A stretch of DNA of 64,000 nt from Polaribacter sp. IC073 (GTDB lineage Bacteria; Bacteroidota; Bacteroidia; Flavobacteriales; Flavobacteriaceae): contig NZ_VORS01000004.1 of NCBI RefSeq assembly GCF_007997075.1, positions 186,001 through 250,000 on the forward strand. The letters are read 5' to 3'. The notes under the pieces are model-generated. The model did no database searches and was not told the origin of the DNA. It worked only from the letters and a program-made list of their open reading frames with translations. Positions 45,432 to 53,789 of this stretch are shown one piece after another; the first letter of the stretch is position 1, and each line of letters begins with the position of its first letter. Made by a program: the position numbers and the translations under genes.

Positions 45432-45461
45432 TTTGTTTTAGCTGGTTTAATGTTATTTTAG
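45432..45461 (+). promoter_or_regulatory. Promoter candidate for parE
   Basis: TTTG at 45432-45435 and TATTTTAG (one mismatch to TAnnTTTG) at 45454-45461, spacer 18 nt, 34 nt upstream of the parE ATG. Confidence 0.5.
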
Positions 45462-45495
45462 CAAGGCTTCAAACCTAACAACAGTAAGACATTTC

Positions 45496-47358
45496 ATGAG
45501 TCAAGAAACAAAATATACAGAAGATAATATCAGGTCTTTAGATTGGAAAGAGCATATAAGAATGCGTCCGGGAATGTACATTGGTAAATTAGGGGATGGT
45601 TCTTCTGCAGATGACGGAATTTACATTCTTGTAAAAGAAGTTTTAGACAATTCCATTGACGAATACGTGATGGGAGCCGGAAAAAACATCGAAATTTCTA
45701 TTCATGGAAGTAAGGTTACAGTTAGAGATTACGGACGAGGAATTCCTTTAGGGAAAGTAGTAGACGTGGTTTCTAAAATGAATACTGGTGGTAAATACGA
45801 CTCTAAAGCATTTAAAAAATCGGTAGGTTTAAACGGCGTTGGTACAAAAGCAGTAAATGCGCTTTCCTCTTTTTTTAGAGTTGAATCTTCGCGTGATGGA
45901 AAATCTGCATCTGCAGAATTTAGCCAAGGAAATTTAGGGAATCAAGAGTTTTTAGAAGAAACTTCGCGTAGAAAAGGTACGAAGGTTTCGTTTATACCAG
46001 ATGAAGAGATCTTTAAAAAATACAAATACAGAAATGAGTATGTAGCAAAAATGCTGAAGAATTATGTGTATTTGAACCCAGGTTTAACCATCATTTTTAA
46101 CGGTGAAAAGTTCTTTTCGGAAAACGGACTGAAAGATTTATTGGAAGATAACAACAACAAAGAAGACATGTTGTATCCAATAATTCACTTAAAAGGAGAG
46201 GATATTGAAGTTGCCATAACGCACAGTAAAACGCAATACTCAGAAGAATATCATTCTTTTGTAAACGGACAACATACCACACAAGGGGGGACGCACCAAG
46301 CGGCATTTAGAGAAGCAATTGTAAAAACCATTCGAGAATTTTACGGGAAGAATTTTGAGGCTTCAGATATTAGAAAATCCATTATTTCTGCGATTGCAAT
46401 CAAAGTAATGGAGCCAATTTTTGAAAGTCAGACTAAAACAAAATTGGGTTCTACAGATATGGGAGGAAACTTGCCAACGGTAAGAACGTATATTAATGAT
46501 TTTCTAAAAACCAAGCTAGATAATTATTTGCATAAAAATGCAGAAGTAGCAGACAAGCTTCAGCGAAAAATAATGCAAGCCGAAAAAGAACGTAAAGAGC
46601 TTTCTGGAATTCGAAAATTGGCAAAAGATAGAGCAAAGAAATCTAGTTTACACAATAAAAAATTACGCGATTGTAGAATTCACTTAGGCGATATTAAGAA
46701 AGAAAACTATTTAGAAACTACGTTGTTTATTACAGAGGGAGATTCTGCATCTGGTTCTATTACAAAGTCGCGAAACGTAAATACACAAGCGGTTTTTAGT
46801 TTGAAAGGGAAGCCTTTAAATTCGTACGGATTGAGTAAGAAAATCGTGTATGAAAATGAGGAATTTAATTTATTGCAAGCAGCTTTAAATATAGAAGATG
46901 GTTTAGAAGAGTTGCGGTATAACAATATTGTAATTGCAACAGATGCCGATGTAGATGGAATGCACATTCGTTTGTTACTGATTACTTTTTTCTTACAATT
47001 TTTTCCTGAATTGATCAAAGAAGGACATTTATACATCTTAGAAACGCCGTTGTTTAGAGTTAGAAACAAAAAACAAACATTTTATTGTTATTCTCAAGAA
47101 GAAAAACAACAAGCAATAGGTAAATTAAGAGGGAAACCAGAAATAACTCGATTTAAAGGTTTGGGAGAGATTTCACCAAATGAGTTTGTTCATTTTATAG
47201 GAGATGATATCAGGTTAGATCCTGTAATGTTAGACAAAGAAATGTCTATTGAGCAAATGTTAGAATTTTATATGGGTAAAAATACACCCGACAGACAGAA
47301 ATTTATTATTGAAAATTTAAAAGTTGAGATAGATACTCTAGAAGATGAAGAAGTTTAA
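45496..47358 (+). CDS. parE: DNA topoisomerase IV subunit B
   Basis: A 620-residue type IIA topoisomerase ATPase subunit. GHKL ATPase motifs: [12 protein letters not shown] (Glu general base), [23 protein letters not shown]. The QTKTKLG hinge, Toprim [10 protein letters not shown] (near 412) and [16 protein letters not shown] metal site follow. At 620 residues it is the short ParE type rather than GyrB, and parC lies 700 nt downstream in the same direction. Its last codons overlap a small membrane protein gene. Confidence 0.92.
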   Translation: MSQETKYTEDNIRSLDWKEHIRMRPGMYIGKLGDGSSADDGIYILVKEVLDNSIDEYVMGAGKNIEISIHGSKVTVRDYGRGIPLGKVVDVVSKMNTGGKYDSKAFKKSVGLNGVGTKAVNALSSFFRVESSRDGKSASAEFSQGNLGNQEFLEETSRRKGTKVSFIPDEEIFKKYKYRNEYVAKMLKNYVYLNPGLTIIFNGEKFFSENGLKDLLEDNNNKEDMLYPIIHLKGEDIEVAITHSKTQYSEEYHSFVNGQHTTQGGTHQAAFREAIVKTIREFYGKNFEASDIRKSIISAIAIKVMEPIFESQTKTKLGSTDMGGNLPTVRTYINDFLKTKLDNYLHKNAEVADKLQRKIMQAEKERKELSGIRKLAKDRAKKSSLHNKKLRDCRIHLGDIKKENYLETTLFITEGDSASGSITKSRNVNTQAVFSLKGKPLNSYGLSKKIVYENEEFNLLQAALNIEDGLEELRYNNIVIATDADVDGMHIRLLLITFFLQFFPELIKEGHLYILETPLFRVRNKKQTFYCYSQEEKQQAIGKLRGKPEITRFKGLGEISPNEFVHFIGDDIRLDPVMLDKEMSIEQMLEFYMGKNTPDRQKFIIENLKVEIDTLEDEEV

Positions 47359-47539
47359 TAAAACATTAATTAAGAATATTTTTACCGGGTTATTTGTAGT
47401 GTTATTCATTTTTTGCCTGTCTTTAATAGATTGGAATAATTTAGGAAGTAAAAATAATTCAGGAGCTTTTTTTGGAGTTTTATCAGCGGCATTATTTATT
47501 GTTTCATTCCAAATAAAAAATAAAGAGCCAAAAGCGTAA
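47345..47539 (+). CDS. 64-residue two-segment membrane protein
   Basis: Starts with ATG inside the last codons of parE (14-nt overlap), a signature of coupled translation. It has a basic N-terminus, two membrane segments at about 11-27 ([17 protein letters not shown]) and 41-57, and a charged tail. I do not recognise the family. Similar little genes after parE are possible in relatives; function unknown. Confidence 0.6.
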   Translation: MKKFNKTLIKNIFTGLFVVLFIFCLSLIDWNNLGSKNNSGAFFGVLSAALFIVSFQIKNKEPKA

Positions 47540-47718
47540 TATAAAATTGGAGGACGTAATTTGCGCCCTCTAATTCTGTGAATATGGAATTGTGCTGCGC
47601 TCTAATGTTTTATGAATAATAAGTAGTTGCCAAGTTATTAAGTGTTTTAAAAAGTGATAGGGCAATTGCTGTAAATATTAAGATGATTAGAATATTTATA
47701 AAAATGTGAATTTTTTTA

Positions 47719-47886
47719 ACTGATGATTTAAGTTTACGATTAGAAATTGAAGACATTAAAAAGAAAGTGAATCATCACGATAAAAATATAGGATTGGTGT
47801 TTTCTTATCGAGATAAATTGACTGAAAAGAAAGATAATTCTGTAGAAAAACATAAAATTAGATATAAAAAAGAATATTGCTGTTAA
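47719..47886 (+). pseudogene. C-terminal remnant of an ORF6N-domain protein
   Basis: The frame reads TDDLSLRLEIEDIKKKVNHHDKNIGLVFSYRDKLTEKKDNS to a stop. The end of Bacteroidota ORF6N proteins has the same pattern (LEIExIKKxLxxxDKNIELVFxYLDELxEKK). There is no start codon or N-terminal KilA/ORF6N domain, so only the coiled-coil tail survives. It is probably a trace of a lost mobile or phage-derived gene. Confidence 0.7.
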
Positions 47887-47894
47887 GTAAGCTT

Positions 47895-47972
47895 GCGTTA
47901 GGGATTGAAGTGACATCCTTTTTTGAGGAACGAAAAAAAGATACAACGTAAAGCCCGACCTTTAGGGAACGC
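47895..47972 (+). repeat. Structured intergenic element GCGTTAGGGATTGAAG...AACGC
   Basis: Outer arms GCGTT (47895-47899) and AACGC (47968-47972) enclose two hairpins: ATCCTTTTTT/AAAAAAAGAT and CCCGACCTTTAGGG. Together they form a three-stem shape of 78 nt. From memory, closely similar text (GCGTTAGGGATTGAAG, GGCATCCTTTTTT, GCCCGACCC, GGGAACGC) is scattered behind genes through Flavobacteriaceae. Function is unknown to me; it could be a repeat, terminator-like or small RNA. Confidence 0.65.
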
Positions 47973-48053
47973 TAAAAAAAGGAGTTATAACAAGCTTTTT
48001 TATTGGAATATACAAATAAAAAGTTAAACGATTAAACAGTTAAACGTTTAAAA

Positions 48054-50813
48054 ATGAGTGAAGAAATAAACGACAACGAGCACGAAGAAGAATTATCAAA
48101 TCTAGAAAATCAAGCAGATTCTTTAGAGAATCAGGCGGATTCCGTCGAAACCATTACCAAGATTACAGGAATGTACAAGGAGTGGTTTTTAGATTATGCT
48201 TCGTATGTAATTTTAGAAAGAGCGGTTCCGTCTTTAGAAGACGGCTTAAAACCCGTGCAGCGTAGAATTATGCATTCTATGAAAGATTTAGATGATGGGC
48301 GTTACAATAAAGTAGCGAATATTGTTGGGCATACCATGCAATACCATCCGCATGGAGATGCATCTATTGCGGACGCTATGGTACAAATTGGTCAGAAAGA
48401 ATTGCTGATTGATATGCAGGGTAACTGGGGAAATATTTTAACAGGAGACAGAGCTGCAGCATCAAGATATATTGAAGCTCGTTTGTCTAAGTTTGCTTTA
48501 GACGTAGTTTTTAATCCGAAAACTACAGATTGGAAAATGTCTTATGATGGTAGAAGGAAAGAACCGATAGATTTACCGGTAAAGTTTCCGCTATTACTAG
48601 CACAAGGAGCAGAAGGAATTGCTGTAGGTTTATCAACCAAAATACTACCGCATAACTTTATTGAATTAATTGATGCTTCGATTAAATATTTAAAAGGGAG
48701 AAGTTTTAGAATATTACCAGATTTTATTACTGGAGGAATAGCAGATTTTACCAACTATAATGATGGGAAACGTGGAGGTAAAGTACGAGTTCGGGCAAAA
48801 ATTGCACAGCTAGATAAAAAGACCTTGGTTATTAATGAAATTCCTTTTGGTACTACCACTACCACTTTAATTGATAGTATTATAAAAGCCAATGAAAAAG
48901 GGAAGATTAAGATTAAAAAGATTGAAGATAATACCGCTGCAGAGGTAGAGATTTTAGTGCATTTGCCACCAAATGTGTCACCAGATAAAACTATTGATGC
49001 GCTGTATGCATTCACCAATTGTGAAAATTCTATTTCGCCTTTATGTTGTACTATTGAAAACAACAAACCTGTTTTTATAGGTGTTTCTGAAATGTTACGA
49101 CATTCTACAGATTTAACGGTAGATTTGTTGAAGAAAGAATTAGAAATTCAATTAAAAGAATTAGAAGAGCAATGGCATTTCTCTTCTTTAGAACGCATTT
49201 TTATAGAAAATAGAATCTATCGAGATATTGAAGAAGAAGAAACTTGGGAAGGCGTAATTGAAGCGATTGATAAAGGTTTGCAGCCTCATATAAAACATTT
49301 AAAACGTGCAATTACGGTTGAAGATATTACGCGTTTAACAGAGATACGTATTAAGAAAATATCAAAGTTTGATATTGACAAAGCAAAACAATTTATAGAG
49401 GGTTTAGAAGATAAAATTGCAGTAGTAAAAGACCATTTAGCAAAGTTAATAGAATATGCAATCGATTATTTTAAACGTTTAAAAGAAACGTACGGAAAGG
49501 ACAAAGAACGCAAAACAGAAATTAGAATTTTTGATGATATTGTAGCTTCTAAAGTAGCAATGAACAATGCAAAACTTTATGTAAATAGAGAAGAAGGTTT
49601 TATAGGTACTTCACTTAAAAAAGATGAGTTTATAACCGATTGTTCTGATATTGATGATATTATTATTTTTAGAAAAGATGGTGTTATGAAGGTAACAAAG
49701 GTAGATACTAAAACCTTTGTTGGTAAAGATATTCTCTATGTTGCTGTGTTTAAAAAGAAAGACAAAAGAACCGTATATAATTTTATGTACAGAGATGGTG
49801 CTAGAGGTGCTTCTTATATGAAGCGTTTTAATGTAACCTCTGTAACTAGAGACAAAGAATACGATTTAACAAACGGAAATAAAGGATCTATTGTACATTA
49901 TTTTACTGCAAACCTAAATGGAGAAGCAGAAGTTGTAACGACGAATTTACGTGCTGTTGGAGGTGTTAAAAAAATGAAGTGGGATATTGATTTTGCAGAT
50001 TTAGCAGTAAAAGGAAGAGCCGTTAGAGGAAATAGAATTACTAAATATGCAATTAAATCTGTCGATTTTAAGTCTGAAGGAGTTTCAACCTTAAAACCAC
50101 GTAAAATATGGTTTGATGATGCAGTGCAACGTTTAAATGTTGACGAAAGAGGTGAATTGTTAGGAGAGTTTAGAGCAGAAGATAAATTATTAATTGTCAC
50201 ACAAAGCGGAAAAGCAAAAGCGGTAAAACCGAATCTAGCAATGCATTTTGATAATGACACTATTGTGTTAGAGAAATGGAAGCCTAACAAACCAATTTCT
50301 GCTATTTATTTCGATGGAGAAAAAGAACGTTACTATGTAAAACGTTTTTTAATTGAAACAACAGAGAAAGAGGAAAGTTTTATATCTGAACATGTAAAAT
50401 CGCAATTAGAAATTGTTGCGACAGATTACAGACCAATGGCAGAAGTTATATACTCTAAAAGGAGTTTAGAGAATGAAGAAGTTAATTTTGAAGAATTTAT
50501 AGCTGTAAAAGGAATAAAAGCACAAGGAAATCAATTAACTACAGAGAAAATTAAGCAAGTTAATTTGTTAGCATCTTTATCTTATGAAGAGGAGGAGGAG
50601 GAAGAAGAAATAAATGAAGAAACAGAAGTTATAGCGGAAGATATTTTAAAGGATAGCTTACCAATAGAAGTTGAAGAAACGGAAACCAAAAAACCTATTT
50701 TAGAAGAACTTTCGGCAGAGGAAAAAGCGAAAATAGCTTTGCAAAAATCAATAGCAAGAAAAAAAGCAGAACAGAAGAGAATAGATGACGAGAACCAGAC
50801 AAAATTGTTTTAG
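48054..50813 (+). CDS. parC: DNA topoisomerase IV subunit A
   Basis: A 919-residue type IIA topoisomerase breakage-reunion subunit. Winged-helix CAP domain begins near MYKEWFLDYASYVILERAVPSLEDGLKPVQRRIMHSM; the catalytic Tyr is in GDRAAASRYIEARLS (AASRY, near 139). The C-terminal part has degenerate beta-pinwheel blades (VFKKKDKRTVYNFMYRDG, GSIVHYFTAN). The N-terminus carries a short tandem repeat LENQADS/LENQADS and the end is acidic and basic (EEEEEEEINEE). Longer than E. coli ParC because of the charged tail. Pairs with parE to decatenate chromosomes. Confidence 0.92.
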   Translation: MSEEINDNEHEEELSNLENQADSLENQADSVETITKITGMYKEWFLDYASYVILERAVPSLEDGLKPVQRRIMHSMKDLDDGRYNKVANIVGHTMQYHPHGDASIADAMVQIGQKELLIDMQGNWGNILTGDRAAASRYIEARLSKFALDVVFNPKTTDWKMSYDGRRKEPIDLPVKFPLLLAQGAEGIAVGLSTKILPHNFIELIDASIKYLKGRSFRILPDFITGGIADFTNYNDGKRGGKVRVRAKIAQLDKKTLVINEIPFGTTTTTLIDSIIKANEKGKIKIKKIEDNTAAEVEILVHLPPNVSPDKTIDALYAFTNCENSISPLCCTIENNKPVFIGVSEMLRHSTDLTVDLLKKELEIQLKELEEQWHFSSLERIFIENRIYRDIEEEETWEGVIEAIDKGLQPHIKHLKRAITVEDITRLTEIRIKKISKFDIDKAKQFIEGLEDKIAVVKDHLAKLIEYAIDYFKRLKETYGKDKERKTEIRIFDDIVASKVAMNNAKLYVNREEGFIGTSLKKDEFITDCSDIDDIIIFRKDGVMKVTKVDTKTFVGKDILYVAVFKKKDKRTVYNFMYRDGARGASYMKRFNVTSVTRDKEYDLTNGNKGSIVHYFTANLNGEAEVVTTNLRAVGGVKKMKWDIDFADLAVKGRAVRGNRITKYAIKSVDFKSEGVSTLKPRKIWFDDAVQRLNVDERGELLGEFRAEDKLLIVTQSGKAKAVKPNLAMHFDNDTIVLEKWKPNKPISAIYFDGEKERYYVKRFLIETTEKEESFISEHVKSQLEIVATDYRPMAEVIYSKRSLENEEVNFEEFIAVKGIKAQGNQLTTEKIKQVNLLASLSYEEEEEEEEINEETEVIAEDILKDSLPIEVEETETKKPILEELSAEEKAKIALQKSIARKKAEQKRIDDENQTKLF

Positions 50814-50860
50814 ATAGAGCAACGCTTTCATTTCTTTTAACATTAATAGTTTAAAGAAAG

Positions 50861-52218
50861 TTGAAACATAAATTAATTTATATTTTTCTATTATTTATAA
50901 GTTTGAGTTATTCTCAAACTAAAATTTCCTATATCCATGATTTAAAAAAGGAAATAACGATTCATAATATAGAATTTGTACAATTAAAAAAATACATTAA
51001 TGTAATTAGTAACGGACTAAATAATGGTGTTTTTTGGTTTAAAATAGAGAGTTTTAAGGAGGAAGATGGCGATTATATCATACAGGTTTTAAATAATCAG
51101 AGACCAAACACGTTAGCTTATCAAAATGAAAAGTAATTAAAAGTTTTAAAACGTGAGCGATATTTATCCTATTTAGTAGCTTCTAAAAATCCGGTTTATT
51201 TACGGGTAACAACCCTTCGAGAAGCGCTAATACCTATTCATGTTAGTTCCCAATCTGCTTTTTTAAAGGCAGATAAAATAGATTTCTTATTTATTGGATT
51301 TTATAATGGTTGCGCATTTATAATAATTCTCATCAATATTTTTTACTTTATAAATTTTAAAGATGATCTATTTATATATTATAGCCTTTTTCTTTTGAGT
51401 ATGACGTCTTCACTTTTTGTAAGTGATGGAATGTTGTTTTTCTTTAATTTGTCAAAACCTGTAATTAATAACAGCTATGTTATTGTTCATTTTTTCGTTT
51501 ATTTTTTCTCTTTTCTATTTTCAAAAAACTATTTACAGATAAATCAATATTTTTCTAAGGCTAGTAACTATGGTTGGCTTTTATTGATGCTCGTTTTTAC
51601 ATTTTTATGTATATATCTAGTTACCGATATTTTTATTTTCTTTGTAATAATGGAAATTTTTGGGTTCTCCTTATTATTATTATTATTATTATTATTCTGT
51701 TGGTTTTTAAGTGTTTTATTATTTAGAAAAAACTTTTACACCAAATTTTTTGTTATAGGTTATTTCTTTATTTTAATATTATCTATCAATTTTTTTATTT
51801 TAAAACTCTTCGGCTTTAGCTTTTTTTACATTAGTCCCACAACCTTAAAACTTGGTGGTTTTTTTGAAATGATTTTACTATCATTTGCTGTAATTTATAG
51901 AATGGGAATATTAAATAATGAAAATTTATTAATGCGAAATGAAATTGTTAATTATTCTAAAGAAATAAAAGCCTTTCAGAAGCTCTTGAAAAACCAAGTA
52001 CGCCAAAAAAGAACCTTTTAGAAACTGCCAATTTAAGTTTTAGAGAATTGGAAATATTTAACTTTATCTCAGAGGATATTACAAATAAAGAAATTGCAGA
52101 TAAACTTAATATTTCTGTAAATACGGTAAAGTTTCATGTAAAAAATATTTATGAAAAATTAAATATTAAGAGTAGAAAAGAAGCGATTTCAATAGAAAAC
52201 ACCTTAAAAGCCTATTGA
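50861..52218 (+). pseudogene. Broken 7TMR-DISM receptor with LuxR DNA-binding domain
   Basis: From a TTG start at 50861 the frame gives a signal peptide (MKHKLIYIFLLFISLSYSQ) and a periplasmic 7TMR-DISMED2-like domain. A TAA at 51134-51136 interrupts it; the same frame then continues (NPVYLRVTTLREALIPIHV) into seven membrane segments (about 51290-51920) of the 7TMR-DISM type. Near 52000 a frameshift separates the last part, LSFRELEIFNFI...NKEIADKLNISVNTVKFHVKNIYEKLNIKSR, a LuxR helix-turn-helix ending at 52218. The whole was a one-component membrane sensor-regulator. With a stop and a frameshift, both would need repair, so it is inactive unless readthrough occurs. Confidence 0.87.
51671..51696 (+). 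repeat. (TTA)8 simple sequence repeat
   Basis: Eight TTA units plus TT encode a poly-leucine stretch of one membrane helix in the broken 7TM-LuxR gene. Length changes by whole units keep the frame, so it alone cannot cause phase switching. Confidence 0.85.
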
Positions 52219-52332
52219 TTATAGAGGTAACTACCCAAAAACTACGCAATAAATAAATAAGTAAGAGAAGAAATATATGTTTCTCCTATTTTTGTAATAA
52301 GAAAATGTTTCCCCTAAATTTTTTTAAACAAG

Positions 52333-52364
52333 AAACCTTCAGTAAAAATATTGAAGGTTTTTTT
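52333..52364. terminator. Bidirectional terminator
   Basis: Arms AAACCTTCA and TGAAGGTTT with T-run on the forward side and A-rich flank on the other. It sits between the LuxR relic and the convergent btuF-like gene, overlapping the latter's stop codon. Confidence 0.8.
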
Positions 52365-53499
52365 ATTTCATTTTTTCAAAGAAAATAAGTTTGTAATTGG
52401 GTAATAAATCAGGATTTGTGATTTTAATAATATCCTTTAAAACTAAATCTGGTCTTGTACTTCCTAATTCGTAATAAATAACACCACCCGTTTTTCCTTT
52501 TTTTGTTGAAGGTGTGTAAATATTATCTGTATTAAAAGATTTGAATTTAGCGTATAACGGATTACTTTTTAACAATTGTTCTTTAGATGAAAAATATCCA
52601 GGAGCAATCCAATAATCAGCATCTTTTCCTTTGTCAAAAACACTTTCAAAACTCAAAGATAAACTTCCTTTGCCTTCAGAATTTTTCCAGAGATAATTTA
52701 AATTAGCATCTTTTAAAAACTGAGCAACAAAACTCGCTCCAGCAGGCAAGTTCCAAATATCTTTACTCATAATTGCTCCAGATAAAATTGTAGGATTCTT
52801 CATTGATTTTTCTGCAAGCTTTTTAGCATCTATATAATTGGTTTCAATTACCTTAAAAATACTGTCTGCTTGTTTTTCTTTATCAAATAAAACACCAAAG
52901 AACTTAATCCATTCTGCTTTTCCTAAAGGTGTTTCTTCTAACCAATCTCCGTTATAAATTACATTAATTCCCGCTTTTTTAATGGTTGTTAAACTATTAT
53001 CTGCAGCAGAAACACTGTAACCTACAACCAACTCTGGTTGTAAGTCTAATAATATCTCTGTGTTTAGAGAATTTTCTCTACCAATTTCCGTAATTTTTCC
53101 TTCATCAATTAAAACCCTTGTTTTTTCTGATGAAACATATTTAGAATACGGAAAACCAACAATTGAAGTTTCTTCATTTAGCAACTCTACCATGGGTATG
53201 TGAGTTGTTGAGGTAACAACAATTTTTCGAATTGGTACTTCTACAACTTCATTTTTAGAAACAACCGTTTTATTTGAATCTTTACTTCTAATTTCATATT
53301 CAAAAACCTCTTTAGAGTTCTGGTATGCTGTTTTTATAATTAACCTTTTAACGCCATTATCATCAATGATATCAAAGCCTTTAGCATATTTAATAGTACT
53401 TTTATTTGGGGTGCTTTTAGTCACTTTTACAATTTCTTTTTTGCAAGAAAAAGTAAATAAAATAAGGAGTAAAAGAATAGCGTTCTGTGTTCGTTTCAT
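52363..53499 (-). CDS. BtuF-like ABC transporter substrate-binding lipoprotein
   Basis: A 378-residue lipoprotein from the ATG at 53499 (a signal starts MKRTQNAILLLLILFTFSC, Cys19). The fold is the class III periplasmic-binding type: VVTSTTHIPMVELLNEETSIVGFPYSKYV near 105, ILLDLQPELVVGYSVSAADNS, and ITNPDLLPNYKLIFFEKMK at the end. It lies divergent from the cobalamin riboswitch and the BtuB-like gene, 290 nt apart. A BtuF-type role (corrinoid capture in the periplasm) is inferred from this context; sequence alone would allow an iron-complex binder. Confidence 0.8.
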   Translation of the reverse strand: MKRTQNAILLLLILFTFSCKKEIVKVTKSTPNKSTIKYAKGFDIIDDNGVKRLIIKTAYQNSKEVFEYEIRSKDSNKTVVSKNEVVEVPIRKIVVTSTTHIPMVELLNEETSIVGFPYSKYVSSEKTRVLIDEGKITEIGRENSLNTEILLDLQPELVVGYSVSAADNSLTTIKKAGINVIYNGDWLEETPLGKAEWIKFFGVLFDKEKQADSIFKVIETNYIDAKKLAEKSMKNPTILSGAIMSKDIWNLPAGASFVAQFLKDANLNYLWKNSEGKGSLSLSFESVFDKGKDADYWIAPGYFSSKEQLLKSNPLYAKFKSFNTDNIYTPSTKKGKTGGVIYYELGSTRPDLVLKDIIKITNPDLLPNYKLIFFEKMK

Positions 53500-53537
53500 C
53501 ATCAAAAAATAATTAGAGAACAAGATTACAAAATTGT

Positions 53538-53567
53538 TTTGTCATATCAATTTAAAAACTACTTTTG
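53538..53567 (+). promoter_or_regulatory. Promoter of the B12 operon
   Basis: A TTTG at 53538-53541 and a perfect TACTTTTG at 53560-53567 with an 18-nt spacer match the Bacteroidota consensus. It begins transcription just before the riboswitch. Confidence 0.75.
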
Positions 53568-53577
53568 CAGTGATTTT

Positions 53578-53752
53578 GGTTTTGATGTAAGAATCATTTT
53601 ACAAAAGATTAAAAAGGAATCTAGTTAAAATCTAGAACTGTTCCCGCAACTGTAAGCTATAAAGCTTGTAACTATTCTTTTACCACTGACAATTTATTGT
53701 TGGGAAGGTTTGTTACAAGACGCAAGTCAGGAGACCTGCCATTATTAAGAAC
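53578..53752 (+). ncRNA. Cobalamin (B12) riboswitch
   Basis: The conserved aptamer landmarks are in order: AAGGAATCTAGTTAAAATCTAG, then ACTGTTCCCGCAACTGTAA, then ACCACTGAC with GGGAAGG (B12 box region), and finally CAAGTCAGGAGACCTGCC. Directly after comes a small hairpin AAACTT/AAGTTT (53759-53781) just before the start codon, which could act as the expression platform by masking the ribosome site. It controls the BtuB-like receptor gene 38 nt downstream and probably the next gene. Effector is inferred as adenosyl- or related cobalamin; binding type cannot be told. Confidence 0.93.
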
Positions 53753-53789
53753 AATTAAAAAACTTTCGGGATAGAAGTTTATTGAAACT

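Larger units (their letters stand above)
45071..45495. other. Divergent lysA/parE intergenic region
   Basis: 425 nt, AT-rich, with no gene. On the reverse strand a perfect TACTTTTG box (45093-45100) faces lysA; on the forward strand TTTG (45432) and TATTTTAG (45454) form a candidate parE promoter. The middle part shows nothing recognisable. Confidence 0.5.
47540..48053. other. 514-nt spacer between parE and parC
   Basis: No full gene. It holds an ORF6N-protein remnant (47719-47886) and a structured repeat-like element (47895-47972), while the rest is AT-rich and unrecognised. It separates parE and parC, which are adjacent in many relatives. Confidence 0.6.

Noticed and set aside
47740..47946. 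Reverse-strand 68-residue ORF in the parE-parC spacer
   Set aside because: It is the shadow of the forward ORF6N remnant and the repeat element; amino acids are the reverse reading of a coiled-coil tail, with no start signal or family match.
51671..51696. (TTA)8 as a phase-variation switch
   Set aside because: Unit length is three, so changes keep the frame; the gene is broken elsewhere.
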